Assembly: GCA_947176765.1 (NCBI GenBank)
Contig: CAMWRX010000008.1
Coordinates: forward strand, 1-59,703
Direction: 5' to 3'
Source of the DNA: an uncultured bacterium
Lineage (GTDB): Bacteria; Bacillota; Clostridia; Oscillospirales; Oscillospiraceae
Length of the DNA stretch: 59,703 bases
The stretch's first letter is position 1; each line of letters starts with the position of its first letter. Below are positions 34,236 to 43,106 of this stretch, in pieces. The notes beneath the pieces are model-generated. The model ran no database searches, was not told the origin of the DNA, and saw only the letters and a list, made by a program, of their open reading frames with translations. The translations under genes were made by a program, and so were the position numbers.

Positions 34236-35135
34236 TCAAACGCTCCACCGCACCAGCACCGTGAACCAGCCGTCCTCCCACCGGGCGGCGGCGGTGTGGC
34301 CCATGCGCTCCGCCAACGCCTTGACGATGGCAAGCCCCAGCCCCGTGGACTGCCCGGTGCGCATTTTGTCGGCGGTGTAGAACCGCTCGAACACGTGGGC
34401 GGCGTCCTCTGCGGTAAGGTCATCCGCCCGGTTGGAAAAGGAGGATATAATGTACCCCCCCTCCCGGTACAGCTTGACGGACAGGATGTCCGAGCCGTGG
34501 CGCAGGGCGTTGGTGAGCAGGTTGGAGAAGATCCGGGTCACCGCGCCGCTGTCCGCCCACACCGGGGGCAGATGGTCGGCGATGTCCACCTCCATTTCAA
34601 GCCCCGCCTCCTCGATCTGCTCGTAGGCTGCGGTTAATTGATCGGACAGCGCACGGCCCAGCTCCACCTTTTCCCGCTCCAGCGGCAGCTCGCCCCCTTC
34701 GATGCGGGACAGATCATAAAACGAAGCGATAAAGGTCTGGAGGGTGCGGGCCCTCCCCTCGATCACCTGGAAATATTCCCGGCGCTTTTCCAAAGGCAGA
34801 TCGTCCCCTTCCAAAAGCTGCAAATAGCCCAGGATGGAGGTCAGCGGCGTGCGCAGGTCATGGGACACGTTGGCGATCTGCCTTCTGAGCTCCTGCTCCT
34901 TCCTTCGGTAGTCCGCCTTTTCGGACTGGCGCAGCTCCAGCAGGTCGTTGAGGCAGACCAGCAGCTCCTCCGCCCCCGCGCTGGGGCATGGCAGAGCCAG
35001 CCGGACGGTGGTCTCATTGGCGATCTGGGCCCTCATACGCTGGGCGGCCTGACGGAGGCCCCGCTCCAGAGTATGCCGCCGCAACCCTTGAATGACGATC
35101 ACCAACAGCAGAAAAATAATGATGGCGGTTTTCAT
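34236..35135 (-). CDS. Short sensor histidine kinase with one membrane helix
   Basis: A 299-residue kinase. One N-terminal helix (MKTAIIIFLLLVIVIQG) leads straight into a coiled linker and then the HisKA domain with NVSHDLRTPLTSILGYLQLL (in part; phospho-His about residue 96), an N-box FSNLLTNALRHG and a C-terminal GLGLAIVKALAERMGH (G2 box). The G1 box is not clear, replaced by a short AAHVFERFY region. No extracellular sensor domain exists, so the input is probably sensed in the membrane or through a partner protein. GGAGGGGG precedes the ATG at 35135. It is the last gene of the RR-ABC locus, following two tiny membrane proteins. Confidence 0.9.
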   Translation of the reverse strand: MKTAIIIFLLLVIVIQGLRRHTLERGLRQAAQRMRAQIANETTVRLALPCPSAGAEELLVCLNDLLELRQSEKADYRRKEQELRRQIANVSHDLRTPLTSILGYLQLLEGDDLPLEKRREYFQVIEGRARTLQTFIASFYDLSRIEGGELPLEREKVELGRALSDQLTAAYEQIEEAGLEMEVDIADHLPPVWADSGAVTRIFSNLLTNALRHGSDILSVKLYREGGYIISSFSNRADDLTAEDAAHVFERFYTADKMRTGQSTGLGLAIVKALAERMGHTAAARWEDGWFTVLVRWSV

Positions 35136-35151
35136 AAAGCGCCCCCTCCCG

Positions 35152-35325
35152 TCAGATGTAGCCGAGCATAATGAGCAGCAGCAGAACAAGCAAGGCAAGG
35201 AGAACCGCCTTGACAAACCAGGGGGAACGCTCCCCACGGCCCAGCCAAAGGCATAGCAGCAGCACCAGGATGGGGCCCCAAATGCCCAGCGGGCCCATCG
35301 CAATCAACTGTATCAACCGTTCCAT
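35152..35325 (-). CDS. Small 57-residue two-helix membrane protein
   Basis: MERLIQLIAMGPLGIWG then two hydrophobic helices (about residues 5-27 and 37-56) around a GRGERSPWF loop. No good ribosome site precedes its ATG; it starts inside the end of the 21-residue frame, so it is probably translated by coupling. It precedes the sensor kinase by 16 nt. I do not recognise the family. A helper that passes the membrane signal to the sensor-less kinase is a reasonable guess, but not shown. Confidence 0.55.
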   Translation of the reverse strand: MERLIQLIAMGPLGIWGPILVLLLCLWLGRGERSPWFVKAVLLALLVLLLLIMLGYI

Positions 35326-35378
35326 CCGAATGTCAGCATATACAGGAGCACAAGGAACACGACGAACGCAGTTTTCAT
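35313..35378 (-). CDS. Tiny 21-residue membrane peptide
   Basis: A tiny frame, MKTAFVVFLVLLYMLTFGWNG, with GTGAGGTG just upstream of its ATG. It starts like the histidine kinase (MKTAIIIFLLLVI), suggesting a local duplication of the kinase's first helix. It overlaps the next small gene by 13 nt. It could be a true single-helix peptide or a leader that couples translation to the 57-residue protein. Evidence is the ribosome site, hydrophobic content and the similarity. Confidence 0.45.
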   Translation of the reverse strand: MKTAFVVFLVLLYMLTFGWNG

Positions 35379-35401
35379 GGGACACCTCACTCACGACCAT
35401 C

Positions 35402-35423
35402 AGCCGGGCCTTAGGGCCCGGCT
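35402..35423. other. GC-rich hairpin in the kinase/ABC operon
   Basis: A perfect 9-bp palindrome (35402-35410 with 35415-35423) with a TTAG loop but no T-run lies between the 38- and 21-residue genes. It may stabilise or partially end the upstream transcript. Confidence 0.55.
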
Positions 35424-35433
35424 GAACGCGGTC

Positions 35434-35550
35434 TTACTTTTTTTCGTAATGCTTGGCGGTAATCGTACACAGAATGACCGCCCCAATGGATATCCATAGT
35501 GCCAGCGGCATACGCTTTGCCCCTTTCGTCTTACCGTTCCTGTGTTTCAT
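35434..35550 (-). CDS. Small 38-residue membrane protein coupled to the ABC permease
   Basis: MKHRNGKTKGAKRMPLALWI then a single membrane helix (about residues 14-30) and a short KHYEKK tail. The basic N-terminus predicts an inside-N orientation. The ATG overlaps the stop of the permease gene (ATGA), with AAAGGAGAT upstream, strong evidence that it is translated. Possibly a small accessory subunit of the ABC transporter. No known family was recognised. Confidence 0.65.
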   Translation of the reverse strand: MKHRNGKTKGAKRMPLALWISIGAVILCTITAKHYEKK

Positions 35551-36318
35551 TTGATCTCCTTTCGGTTGAACCCATACGAACCGATGGCGGTACACGCAGC
35601 CAGCCAGAACGCCCCTACCAGCCACGCCCGGCCCATGTAATTCCAATCGCCCACCGTAGATTTGACGGAATCCAGCAGCGGCCGGGGGAGATATTCGCAG
35701 ATCTTAAGCAGAATGTCCCCCACCCTGCCCCGGACGAGCAGGCCAATCAGCTCCAGAACACCGTCCAGTACAAAGACGATGCCCACATAGACAAAGGACG
35801 AGGCCATGTCGCCCTGGACCAGGAACTGGCACATACAGGCCGCCGCCTGCCCGCCGATCCACAGGGGAAGGCCCGCCGCCAGGAACCAGCCCACGATAGA
35901 GAGGGCTTCCGAGGCGGAATAAAACGCCGCGCCGGACTCAAGGGGCAGAACAATGGCGCACGCGCCGATAAAGAAGCCCATCATGGCCAACAGATACAAA
36001 ACAGACAACAGGGTCTGGGCGATGAGCTTGCCCAGATAGATGCGAGCGCGGCTCAGGCCAAAGGACACCTCATTTTTCAGCGTGGAGTTCTTGTACTGCC
36101 CCGCGAACACGATGTCCGCGGTGAGCAGGCAGACGCAGAAGCCGACGGCCCCCATCTCCACGACAATGGTGATTGCCCCGCCGAAGGGGCTAGGATAGGA
36201 ATGGGCGTTGTGGAAGGCAAAGCCCGCCACCAACAGCCCCTCCAGCGCCAGAAAGACCGCCAGGGCAATGTAGGTGTACTTGCGGCGCACCAGTTTGTAG
36301 AACTCGGCTCGGATGTAG

Positions 36319-36326
<8 letters not shown>
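35547..36326 (-). CDS. ABC-2-type permease (BcrB/lantibiotic immunity-like)
   Basis: A 259-residue membrane protein with about six helices. It starts MLNYIRAEFYKLVRRKYTY, the usual RAEfyKl opening of bacitracin/lantibiotic-immunity and ABC-2 permeases. A middle KNSTLKNEVSFGLSRARIYLGK stretch (in part) is also typical. It overlaps the end of the ATPase gene by 8 nt and is followed, with an ATGA overlap, by the 38-residue protein. Together with the upstream ATPase and two-component system it may export or resist an antimicrobial peptide. The actual substrate is not known. Confidence 0.85.
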
Positions 36327-37245
<919 letters not shown>

Positions 37246-37316
37246 AGCGTTTCCGCCTTTCTGTTTGAACTGACCATATCATACCGCCGAAAGCCCAAAA
37301 CTCCTGAAAGAAAAGG

Positions 37317-38006
37317 TTAAGAAAGGTTAAACTTAAAGCCGATGCCCCACACGGTCTTGATGTAGGTGCGCTCCGGGTCGATCTTGGCCAGCTTGGAGCG
37401 GAGATTGCTCACATGGACATTCACCGTGTTGTCGTCGCCGATGAAATCCTCGCCCCATACGGTCTCGTAGATCTGGGCGCGGGAAAAGGCCCGGCGGGGA
37501 TTTTCCATCAGCAGGGCCAGAATGTCAAACTCCCGGCCGGTCAGGAACAGCTCCTCGCCGTTCACGGTTACGGTGTGGCTGTCCTTATCCAGCGCAAGGG
37601 GGCCGGCGGACAGCATATCCGCCTTGGGCGCCCCGAACTGGCGGCTGCGGCGCAGCTGCGCCTCTACCCTGGCCAGAACCTCGGCGTTGTCAAAGGGCTT
37701 GGGGATGAAATCGTCCGCCCCCAGCTTGAGCACGTTCACCCGGTCTGATACCCCCACCTTGGCGGAGGCCACGATGATGGGCATGGTCTTGCCTCGGCGG
37801 ATGCGGGCGATCAACTCCTCCCCGGTCACCCCGGGGAGCATCAGATCCAGCAGGATCAGATCGTAGTCGTATTTCTCCGCCCACAGCAGGGCTTCGCTGC
37901 CGGAGAAGGCGGCGCGGCAGGTATAGCCCGCTCCCTCCAGGATTGTGCACAGCAGGCGGTTGATGTCCACGTCGTCTTCCACGACGAGAATGTTGGCGGT
38001 GTCCAT
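37317..38006 (-). CDS. OmpR-family response regulator
   Basis: A 229-residue regulator. The receiver domain (1-118) has the acidic pocket VVEDDVD, the phospho-Asp in LILLDLMLPG (about residue 53), and KPFD with the conserved Lys (about residue 103). The C-terminal winged helix has VWGEDFIGDDNTVNVHVSNLRSKL in part and ends TVWGIGFKFN. GGGAGGAA precedes the ATG at 38006. It heads the operon whose last gene is the partner kinase, and probably controls the ABC genes between them. Confidence 0.94.
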   Translation of the reverse strand: MDTANILVVEDDVDINRLLCTILEGAGYTCRAAFSGSEALLWAEKYDYDLILLDLMLPGVTGEELIARIRRGKTMPIIVASAKVGVSDRVNVLKLGADDFIPKPFDNAEVLARVEAQLRRSRQFGAPKADMLSAGPLALDKDSHTVTVNGEELFLTGREFDILALLMENPRRAFSRAQIYETVWGEDFIGDDNTVNVHVSNLRSKLAKIDPERTYIKTVWGIGFKFNLS

Positions 38007-38050
38007 GGTCGTTCCTCCCAGTTTATTGCTTAGCGACCAGTATAACATAT

Positions 38051-38080
38051 TGCCCCCGGTATCGCCAGATACCGGGGGCA
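38051..38080. other. Strong hairpin between coat genes and the response regulator
   Basis: A perfect 13-bp palindrome (38051-38063 with 38068-38080), loop GCCA, 23 nt after the coat gene stop. It lacks a T-run on the minus strand, so it is a weak terminator or an operator-like site close to the response-regulator start. Confidence 0.6.
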
Positions 38081-38102
38081 CACTTTAGGAATTTTTAAGA
38101 TT

Positions 38103-38366
38103 TCAACCGCTGATGGTCGGGGCCTGGTTGGTGAACTTCTGCTCGGCCTGGGCGATCTGCTGAGGCTGGGCCTGCTCCACCTTGTACCAGCCCTTCTGCT
38201 TGGCCGTCTCAAACAGCTGGGTCTGGGTCTTGTGGCCCTGGGTGAGCAGATTGACAAAGGTATCCCGCAGCTGCACGTTGGTGCACTCGGAGGCGAACAG
38301 GTTGTAGTTGGTGCTCATCTTCTTCTCGGTGAGCAGCAGATCGGTGATAATCTCGTTGTCCTTCAT
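38103..38366 (-). CDS. Spore coat protein, CotF family
   Basis: An 87-residue member of the CotF/YraD coat family: MKDNEIITDLLLTEKKMSTNYNLF (in part) at the N-terminus, then LRDTFVNLLTQGHKTQTQLFE and WYKVEQAQPQQIAQAEQKF (in part). It is a ferritin-like two-helix protein found in the outer layers of endospores. It follows a related shorter coat gene by 12 nt and is presumably made in the mother cell during sporulation. Confidence 0.9.
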   Translation of the reverse strand: MKDNEIITDLLLTEKKMSTNYNLFASECTNVQLRDTFVNLLTQGHKTQTQLFETAKQKGWYKVEQAQPQQIAQAEQKFTNQAPTISG

Positions 38367-38378
38367 GGATGGTCCTCC

Positions 38379-38564
38379 TTAGCGTAAGAAGCCCAGCAGG
38401 GTGTCGTAATTCCGCTTGTGCTGGGCGGCGTACTGGTTGTAGGTGTTCTTCAGCTCAGTTTCCTGGGTGGCTTGGGCGGCGTCCTGGTACTTGCAGCACA
38501 GCATACACTCAAAACCCAGTTGATCTTCCAGGGCGGACAGTTCTTTGGAACTCAAATTCGCCAT
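38379..38564 (-). CDS. Small coat F-like spore protein
   Basis: A 61-residue helical protein: LSSKELSALEDQLGFECMLCCKYQDAA (in part), then QETELKNTYNQYAAQHKRNYDTLLGFL. The E/KxxxYxxxAxxHxxxYxxLLxxL ending matches CotF-like coat proteins and partners with the next gene. ATG at 38564 has AAGGAGG about 11 nt upstream. Its two adjacent cysteines (CMLCC) are unusual for the family and may cross-link in the coat. Confidence 0.82.
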   Translation of the reverse strand: MANLSSKELSALEDQLGFECMLCCKYQDAAQATQETELKNTYNQYAAQHKRNYDTLLGFLR

Positions 38565-38630
38565 AGGTGCGTACCTCCTTTTCAATGGTATCCTTAGTTT
38601 GACCAGAAAACGGAGATATATGCAAAAATA

Positions 38631-39800
38631 TCATATCACGTTTTTCATATCGTCCTCGCATTCCTGTAGAAAGTGGAATACATGGTACGCATCATTCGCA
38701 CGTTTTACATCTTTTGTACCGATAAAATATGCTGAAAATAAAATTTCAATGCATTCCATTACGCACGGAATGGCCTCTTTTTCCTTTTCAGTAAGTTTTA
38801 TCATTCTTTCGTAACCCGCAATCACCGCTTTAACGCTTTCCAACCATTCCTCTTTTGTAAGCGTGTCCGATGTTTCCTCCGCCAGCAACCCCGTTAAAAA
38901 ATAGCAAATGTCAAATATCCGTATGTTTTTTTGGCTCAAATCAAAATCAATATATCCAACAAAATTGCCATGCAAAAACAGAAAATTTCCAAAATGCACA
39001 TCTCTGTGGATCAGCTGTTTTGGCAGATAATCATACACAGTCTCTAATGACTCCACCACTTTTAAATATTCCGCTTCACCTACAATCCGCCACTCATTAT
39101 CTGCTAAATTTTCCCGCACCCATCCCCTCATCTCCTTTAACAGGCCATTGTCCCAAAGTGCGATTTCTTTTTCGCACTGTATAAATGCCATGTGCAGCCG
39201 CGCAATTGCATAGCCCATTTCCCAAGCCATTTCCGTATCTTTTATATCAGAAATATTGCTTCCCTTCATTTTTTTAGACATGAGAAAATAAGCGTTTTGA
39301 CGTTCGACATATTCTTCTCCCATTTTGGTAAACACAATCTCCGCAACCGGAACACCACAGCCCAATAATATCCTCGATGCTTTTATGTTTCTTTCCAATT
39401 CATTCTTGTCATAATATACTTTTATCACATAGGAATCGTCGATCACCCAAGCTGATGGATATATTTGCAATAATTGTCCGTTTTCTATTCCCCATAAAGG
39501 TAAAATCTGTTCAATTATCTCTCTCATGCTTTGATAACACACCTTTTCTTTTGAAATAATTCTTCTGACACTTGGCTCTGACAAATGATATATCATCCCA
39601 AGCTGTTCATTTGTTCTCCCTTCAAGATGCTTCAAATATATATGCTGATTTCGTTTCTCCAACTCAAGCCTATAATCTGTCTGTCTCTTTTCCTTAAAAG
39701 CATTTTCCTTTGGTATATATAAATAGCCGCCTTGAAAATGCTTTTGAACCATTTCCAGCAATTCCTTCGGCAAAGCCTCATGTGCGTTTACATATTTCAT
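38631..39800 (-). CDS. CD3324-like HTH domain fused to an APH-family kinase
   Basis: A 389-residue fusion. Residues 1-90 resemble the CD3324 family of Mor-like HTH proteins: MKYVNAHEALPKELLEMVQ (in part), YLYIPK, and a helix-turn-helix ending LGMIYHLSEPSVRRII. Residues about 110-385 are an aminoglycoside phosphotransferase-type kinase with LIHRDVHFGNFLF (catalytic Asp/Asn) and YIDFDLSQKN (metal Asp). The Gly-rich ATP loop is poor. DNA is AT-rich (roughly 38% GC by eye) against GC-rich neighbours, and codon use differs, so it was probably acquired. Its product could modify an antibiotic or another small molecule, with the HTH allowing autoregulation; both are inference. Confidence 0.85.
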   Translation of the reverse strand: MKYVNAHEALPKELLEMVQKHFQGGYLYIPKENAFKEKRQTDYRLELEKRNQHIYLKHLEGRTNEQLGMIYHLSEPSVRRIISKEKVCYQSMREIIEQILPLWGIENGQLLQIYPSAWVIDDSYVIKVYYDKNELERNIKASRILLGCGVPVAEIVFTKMGEEYVERQNAYFLMSKKMKGSNISDIKDTEMAWEMGYAIARLHMAFIQCEKEIALWDNGLLKEMRGWVRENLADNEWRIVGEAEYLKVVESLETVYDYLPKQLIHRDVHFGNFLFLHGNFVGYIDFDLSQKNIRIFDICYFLTGLLAEETSDTLTKEEWLESVKAVIAGYERMIKLTEKEKEAIPCVMECIEILFSAYFIGTKDVKRANDAYHVFHFLQECEDDMKNVI

Positions 39801-39892
39801 AGACATCACCCATTATATTATAACACACAGTTCTTGTTTATTGGTGATTACATTCCATTCTGAGCAAAATACGATCAGCAGTAAAATGCGAA

Positions 39893-39921
39893 GCGGCGCA
39901 TGGATCATTTCCATGCGCCGC
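39893..39921 (-). terminator. Probable terminator of the esterase/ATP-grasp operon
   Basis: A perfect 12-bp stem (39893-39904 with 39910-39921), then TTCGCATTTT on the minus strand. Confidence 0.6.
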
Positions 39922-39952
39922 CTATCTTGCCTGACCCTGCCGAGGCTTTGGC

Positions 39953-41149
39953 TTACTTCTTATTCACCTTCAGCACGTCCTTATAGAACGTGTCCAGCTC
40001 CCGTTTTGTTTTGAAGGTGGCCACGTACATCTGGTTGCCCATGGCGTCGGCCAGCACGTCGGGGATACGGTCCACCATCTTCATCTGTTCGCCGTACTTC
40101 TCCATGACGGCCCCGTGATCCAGGGCAAAATCCTTGCCGTCCCGGCGGCCGGCATAGGCGCAGAAGAAGTGGTCCCCGGTCTCCAGCGTGGACTTGTCAA
40201 AAGCGATCATGTCCGCCCAGATCTTATACACGTTGGTGGAGTTGGCAAAGTTCATCATGTCGGGGCTGAACCCGCCGCAGGGGCGCATATTGACCTCCAG
40301 CGCCACTACCTCCCCCTTCTTGCCCATGCCCTCCTGGTCCTGGGTCAGGCGGAAGAACTCGAAGTGGACGAAACGGCTCTTGACGCCAAAGCTCTTGACG
40401 GTGGCCCGGCCCGCCTTTTTTGTGTCGGCGGGCAGATCCTTGACGATATAGTAAACGGAGTTATCCTCCTCGTTCACGATGTCCATGATGGACATGGGGG
40501 TGACGTTGCCCGTCTCAAAGATGGGCTTGCCGGTGGAGTCGATAATTGCGTCGTAAGAGTTGACCTCGGCGTGGATAAACTCCTCCATGATATAGGTAAC
40601 GTCGTGCTTTGTCTCCAGGAAGTGCTTCAAATCCTCCTCATTGGACAGCTTGTGGGTGTCGGAGGCGCCCACGCCGTTGTCCGGCTTGACCACCACCGGC
40701 CAGCCCACCTTCTTGATGAAGGCCAGGCAGCCCTTCTCATCGTCCACCAGATGATAGCGCGCCACGGGGATGCCCGCCTTCTCATAGAACTCCTTCATTT
40801 TGGACTTGTATTTGATGCGGGGGATGTCGTCGCTCTGGAAGCCGGAGGTGATGTGGAAGTCGGTGCGCAGCTGGGCGTCCCGCTCCAGCCAGTACTCGTT
40901 GTTGGACTCCAGCCAGTCGATCCGGCCATACTTGAAGGCGAGGAACGCCACGGCGCGGTACACCTCGTCATAGTTCTCCAGGCTGCCCACCTTGTAGTAC
41001 TCGTTGAGGCTGTCCTTCAGCTCGCCCCGCAGCTCATCGTAGGGCGCGTCGCCGATGCCCAGCACGTTCATGCCGTTGTTTTTCAGTTCCCGGCAGAACT
41101 GCCAGTAGTTGGTGGGAAAATTGGGGGAAATGAAGATGACATTTTTCAT
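39953..41149 (-). CDS. ATP-grasp carboxylate-amine/thiol ligase
   Basis: A 398-residue ATP-grasp enzyme. The N-terminal part is Rossmann-like (VIFISPNFPTNYWQFC). ATP-grasp features are WPVVVKPDNGVGASDTHKL (in part; ATP-binding Lys and Gly-rich loop, about residues 150-168), MEEFIHAEVNSYDAI, and EVNMRPCGGFSPDMMNF with the metal-binding Glu and Asn. Such proteins join a carboxylate to an amine or thiol through an acyl phosphate. No particular product is known for this subfamily. It is the last gene of an operon with two esterases, each less than 60 nt apart, suggesting a ligase plus two hydrolases acting on one compound. Confidence 0.85.
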   Translation of the reverse strand: MKNVIFISPNFPTNYWQFCRELKNNGMNVLGIGDAPYDELRGELKDSLNEYYKVGSLENYDEVYRAVAFLAFKYGRIDWLESNNEYWLERDAQLRTDFHITSGFQSDDIPRIKYKSKMKEFYEKAGIPVARYHLVDDEKGCLAFIKKVGWPVVVKPDNGVGASDTHKLSNEEDLKHFLETKHDVTYIMEEFIHAEVNSYDAIIDSTGKPIFETGNVTPMSIMDIVNEEDNSVYYIVKDLPADTKKAGRATVKSFGVKSRFVHFEFFRLTQDQEGMGKKGEVVALEVNMRPCGGFSPDMMNFANSTNVYKIWADMIAFDKSTLETGDHFFCAYAGRRDGKDFALDHGAVMEKYGEQMKMVDRIPDVLADAMGNQMYVATFKTKRELDTFYKDVLKVNKK

Positions 41150-41178
41150 TGTTTTCTCCTTCTCTCTTTTTAGTGAGT

Positions 41179-41934
41179 TCAGTTTTCTAACAAATAGGGT
41201 ACGAAATAGGCCACCTGCTTATACCACCAGTCCCAGTCGTGGGCCACGTCCCAGCCCCAGAAATCCACCCAGACATGGATATTCTTCTCGTAGCAGATAT
41301 GGGCCATCTGCCGGGTGGTGTCGGGAATCTCCCACGGCCCTTGTCCCACACAAATAACGCCCTTCTTCTGGTTGTACAGCTCGATAAAGGGGTGGTCATT
41401 GGGCATATTCGCCAGATAATTCACCGGGGAGTTGCGGTACACCACCTCGTCCATATAGCCGTCGAAACCGTAGTCCGCGCTGTAGATGCCGCTGAGGGCC
41501 AGCACACGGTCGAACAGATCGGGGCGACGGAAGAACAGGTTGGCGGCGTGGGTGGCTCCCAGGCTTGCCCCGAACACCAGCACTCCGGCTTCGCCTGTCC
41601 AGCCGTTGCGCTCGTTCACCATGGCACGCATGAAGGGCACCATCTCATCGGTGATATAGGCGATCCACTGCTCGTACCGGCGGATGCGCCAGTATGGATC
41701 GCCTCCCTTGTCCGACCAACTCTCAGCGTCCATGGTGTCGATGGAAAATACCATCACCTGGCCGGACTCAATCCAGGGAGCCCAGGCGTCGGTCATGTGG
41801 AAGTTTTCAAAATCAAAGAACCGGCCGTCCTGACAGGGAATGAACAGTACGGGACGGCCCGCATGGCCGTACACCTTGCACTCCATGTCCCGGCCCAGGG
41901 CAGGGCTGTAATTCTTAAAGTATTGTGTCTCCAT
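41179..41934 (-). CDS. Alpha/beta-hydrolase esterase (EsterD/PHB-type), first of two
   Basis: A 251-residue cytoplasmic esterase of the PF00756 type. It has the nucleophile elbow FGASLGATHA (Ser about residue 122), an aspartate region and the His in HVWVDFWGWDVAHDWDWWYKQ (in part). The stretch RRYEQWIAYITDEMVPF is typical of this family. No signal peptide. Trp content near the end is high. The gene is in the middle of a three-gene operon and has AAGGAGAG before its ATG. Confidence 0.85.
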   Translation of the reverse strand: METQYFKNYSPALGRDMECKVYGHAGRPVLFIPCQDGRFFDFENFHMTDAWAPWIESGQVMVFSIDTMDAESWSDKGGDPYWRIRRYEQWIAYITDEMVPFMRAMVNERNGWTGEAGVLVFGASLGATHAANLFFRRPDLFDRVLALSGIYSADYGFDGYMDEVVYRNSPVNYLANMPNDHPFIELYNQKKGVICVGQGPWEIPDTTRQMAHICYEKNIHVWVDFWGWDVAHDWDWWYKQVAYFVPYLLEN

Positions 41935-41963
41935 TCAGCTCTCTCCTTAGCTTTTGTTAATCC

Positions 41964-41983
41964 TCCCGCCCTACGGGGCGGGA
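41964..41983. repeat. Short GC-rich palindrome between the two esterase genes
   Basis: An 8-bp perfect stem with a TACG loop (41964-41971, 41976-41983) and no T-run. It is like other short GC palindromes found in intercistronic gaps of this window. Confidence 0.5.
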
Positions 41984-41988
41984 CGCAA

Positions 41989-42762
41989 TTATTGATCTTC
42001 CCGCCCGTAAAGCAGGGTTCTCATGAAAAACGGGATTTGCCGCTCCCAGCTAGCCTCGCTGTGGTCGCCGCCGGGCACCATGCGGAAGTCCAGCAGGACG
42101 CGCTTGTCCAGTAGCGCCGCCGCCGTCCGGCCCAGCAGCTTGAAGGTCTGGGCGTGGTTGGACAGCTCCCGGGAGCCATAATCCATGTACAACACCGTAT
42201 TTGGGTTCACCCGCGCCGTGCGGATGAGGGCATCAACCTTCCCCGGAGCCACCCACAGGGACGGGGATAGCGCCGCCGCCCGGGAAAAGTACCGGTTATA
42301 CTCCAACAGGGCATACAGGCTCATGAGCCCGCCCATGGAGCTGCCCGCGATGAAGGTGTCCTCTCGTCCGGGGAGCGTGGGAAATTCCCGGTCGATCTCC
42401 GGCTTGAAGGCGTGAACCAGCCACTCCATGGTGGTTCTCCCCCGCCCTGCCACCCGGCCAAAGCCGCCGGTGTAAAAAGACCAGGGAGAATACTCGGACA
42501 GCCGCCCGTTGTCCGGGTGGTGATTGCACTCCACAGCGGCCACGATGATCTGGGTCTCGGTGGCATCCAGGTACTCGCCCAGCCCCCAGCTCTTGCCGTA
42601 GGTGGCATCCTCGTCGAAGAATACGTTGTGCCCATCGAACATATAGAGCACGGGATAACGCAGGTCGGGATCCATCTCCCAGGAGTCCGGGAGATAAATA
42701 TAGGCCCGACGGGGTTCGTCCCCAGTCAATTCAGGAATTGTGATATTCCAGCTGTCAATCAT
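41989..42762 (-). CDS. Alpha/beta-hydrolase esterase, second of two
   Basis: A 257-residue PF00756 esterase related to Fes/BesA-type siderophore esterases and esterase D. Visible: RRAYIYLPDSW, PVLYMFDGHNVF, the nucleophile FIAGSSMGGLMSLYAL (Ser about residue 137), LYMDYGSRE and a catalytic His in PGGDHSEASWERQ. No signal peptide, so it acts inside the cell. First gene of the operon; differs clearly from the downstream esterase, so not a recent duplicate. Its substrate may be an ester made or used by the ATP-grasp ligase. Confidence 0.87.
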   Translation of the reverse strand: MIDSWNITIPELTGDEPRRAYIYLPDSWEMDPDLRYPVLYMFDGHNVFFDEDATYGKSWGLGEYLDATETQIIVAAVECNHHPDNGRLSEYSPWSFYTGGFGRVAGRGRTTMEWLVHAFKPEIDREFPTLPGREDTFIAGSSMGGLMSLYALLEYNRYFSRAAALSPSLWVAPGKVDALIRTARVNPNTVLYMDYGSRELSNHAQTFKLLGRTAAALLDKRVLLDFRMVPGGDHSEASWERQIPFFMRTLLYGREDQ

Positions 42763-42807
42763 AGTCCAGGATCCTTTCCCGCCTCGAAGCGATAATTATT
42801 GTAAAAT

Positions 42808-42836
42808 AGTTTATCACACTGCTGTAAAAAATGCAA
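42808..42836 (-). promoter_or_regulatory. Promoter of the esterase/ATP-grasp operon
   Basis: On the minus strand TTGCAT (42831-42836) and TAAACT (42808-42813) are 17 nt apart, about 45 nt before the start codon. Confidence 0.65.
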
Positions 42837-42912
42837 TGCTGGGATTTCCCATCTTCCCCCTTTCTTCCACCCGATTATAAGGCATTTTCACAGATATTTT
42901 TCACCTCCGCTC

Positions 42913-42942
42913 TTGACGCGGCCCGAGGACTTGTGCTACAAT
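42913..42942 (+). promoter_or_regulatory. Original tRNA-Thr promoter
   Basis: TTGACG (42913-42918) and TACAAT (42937-42942) are 18 nt apart, 24 nt before the broken tRNA gene. Confidence 0.75.
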
Positions 42943-42966
42943 GCTTTTTGCTGTGGGTCACTCTAT

Positions 42967-43014
42967 GCTGGTATAGCTCAGTCGGTAGAGCAGCTGATTC
43001 GTAATCAGCAGGTC
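42967..43014 (+). pseudogene. 5' part of tRNA-Thr(CGT), cut in the variable loop
   Basis: These 48 nt are identical to positions 1-48 of the intact tRNA-Thr at 43107, from the acceptor strand through the D arm, the anticodon arm with anticodon CGT and the first part of the variable loop (AGGTC). The T arm and 3' acceptor strand are missing here and are found 9.7 kb away at 52687-52718. The two parts overlap by the 4 nt ggtc; together they make exactly one tRNA gene plus a 4-nt duplication. Confidence 0.88.
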
Positions 43015-43015
43015 T

Positions 43016-43032
43016 CTGGTTGTCCGTAAGGT
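43016..43032 (+). repeat. Left terminal inverted repeat of the element
   Basis: CTGGTTGTCCGTAAGGT, an exact reverse complement of 52669-52685. It begins 2 nt after the 5' tRNA half ends. Confidence 0.9.
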
Positions 43033-43037
43033 ATCTC

Positions 43038-43066
43038 TTTTCAAATCCCCAAATCTGTGGTAAACT
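43038..43066 (+). promoter_or_regulatory. Promoter for the replacement tRNA-Thr
   Basis: TTTTCA (43038-43043) and TAAACT (43061-43066) are 17 nt apart, within the element and about 40 nt before the intact tRNA. The original promoter upstream may also read into it. Confidence 0.5.
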
Positions 43067-43106
43067 AAAAAAAGAATTCGGCGAGGAGTCGGTTCTCATA
43101 GCAAAC

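Noticed and set aside
38041-38102. Strong terminator after the coat genes
   Set aside because: The hairpin is strong but lacks a T-run in either direction, so I list it only as a hairpin.
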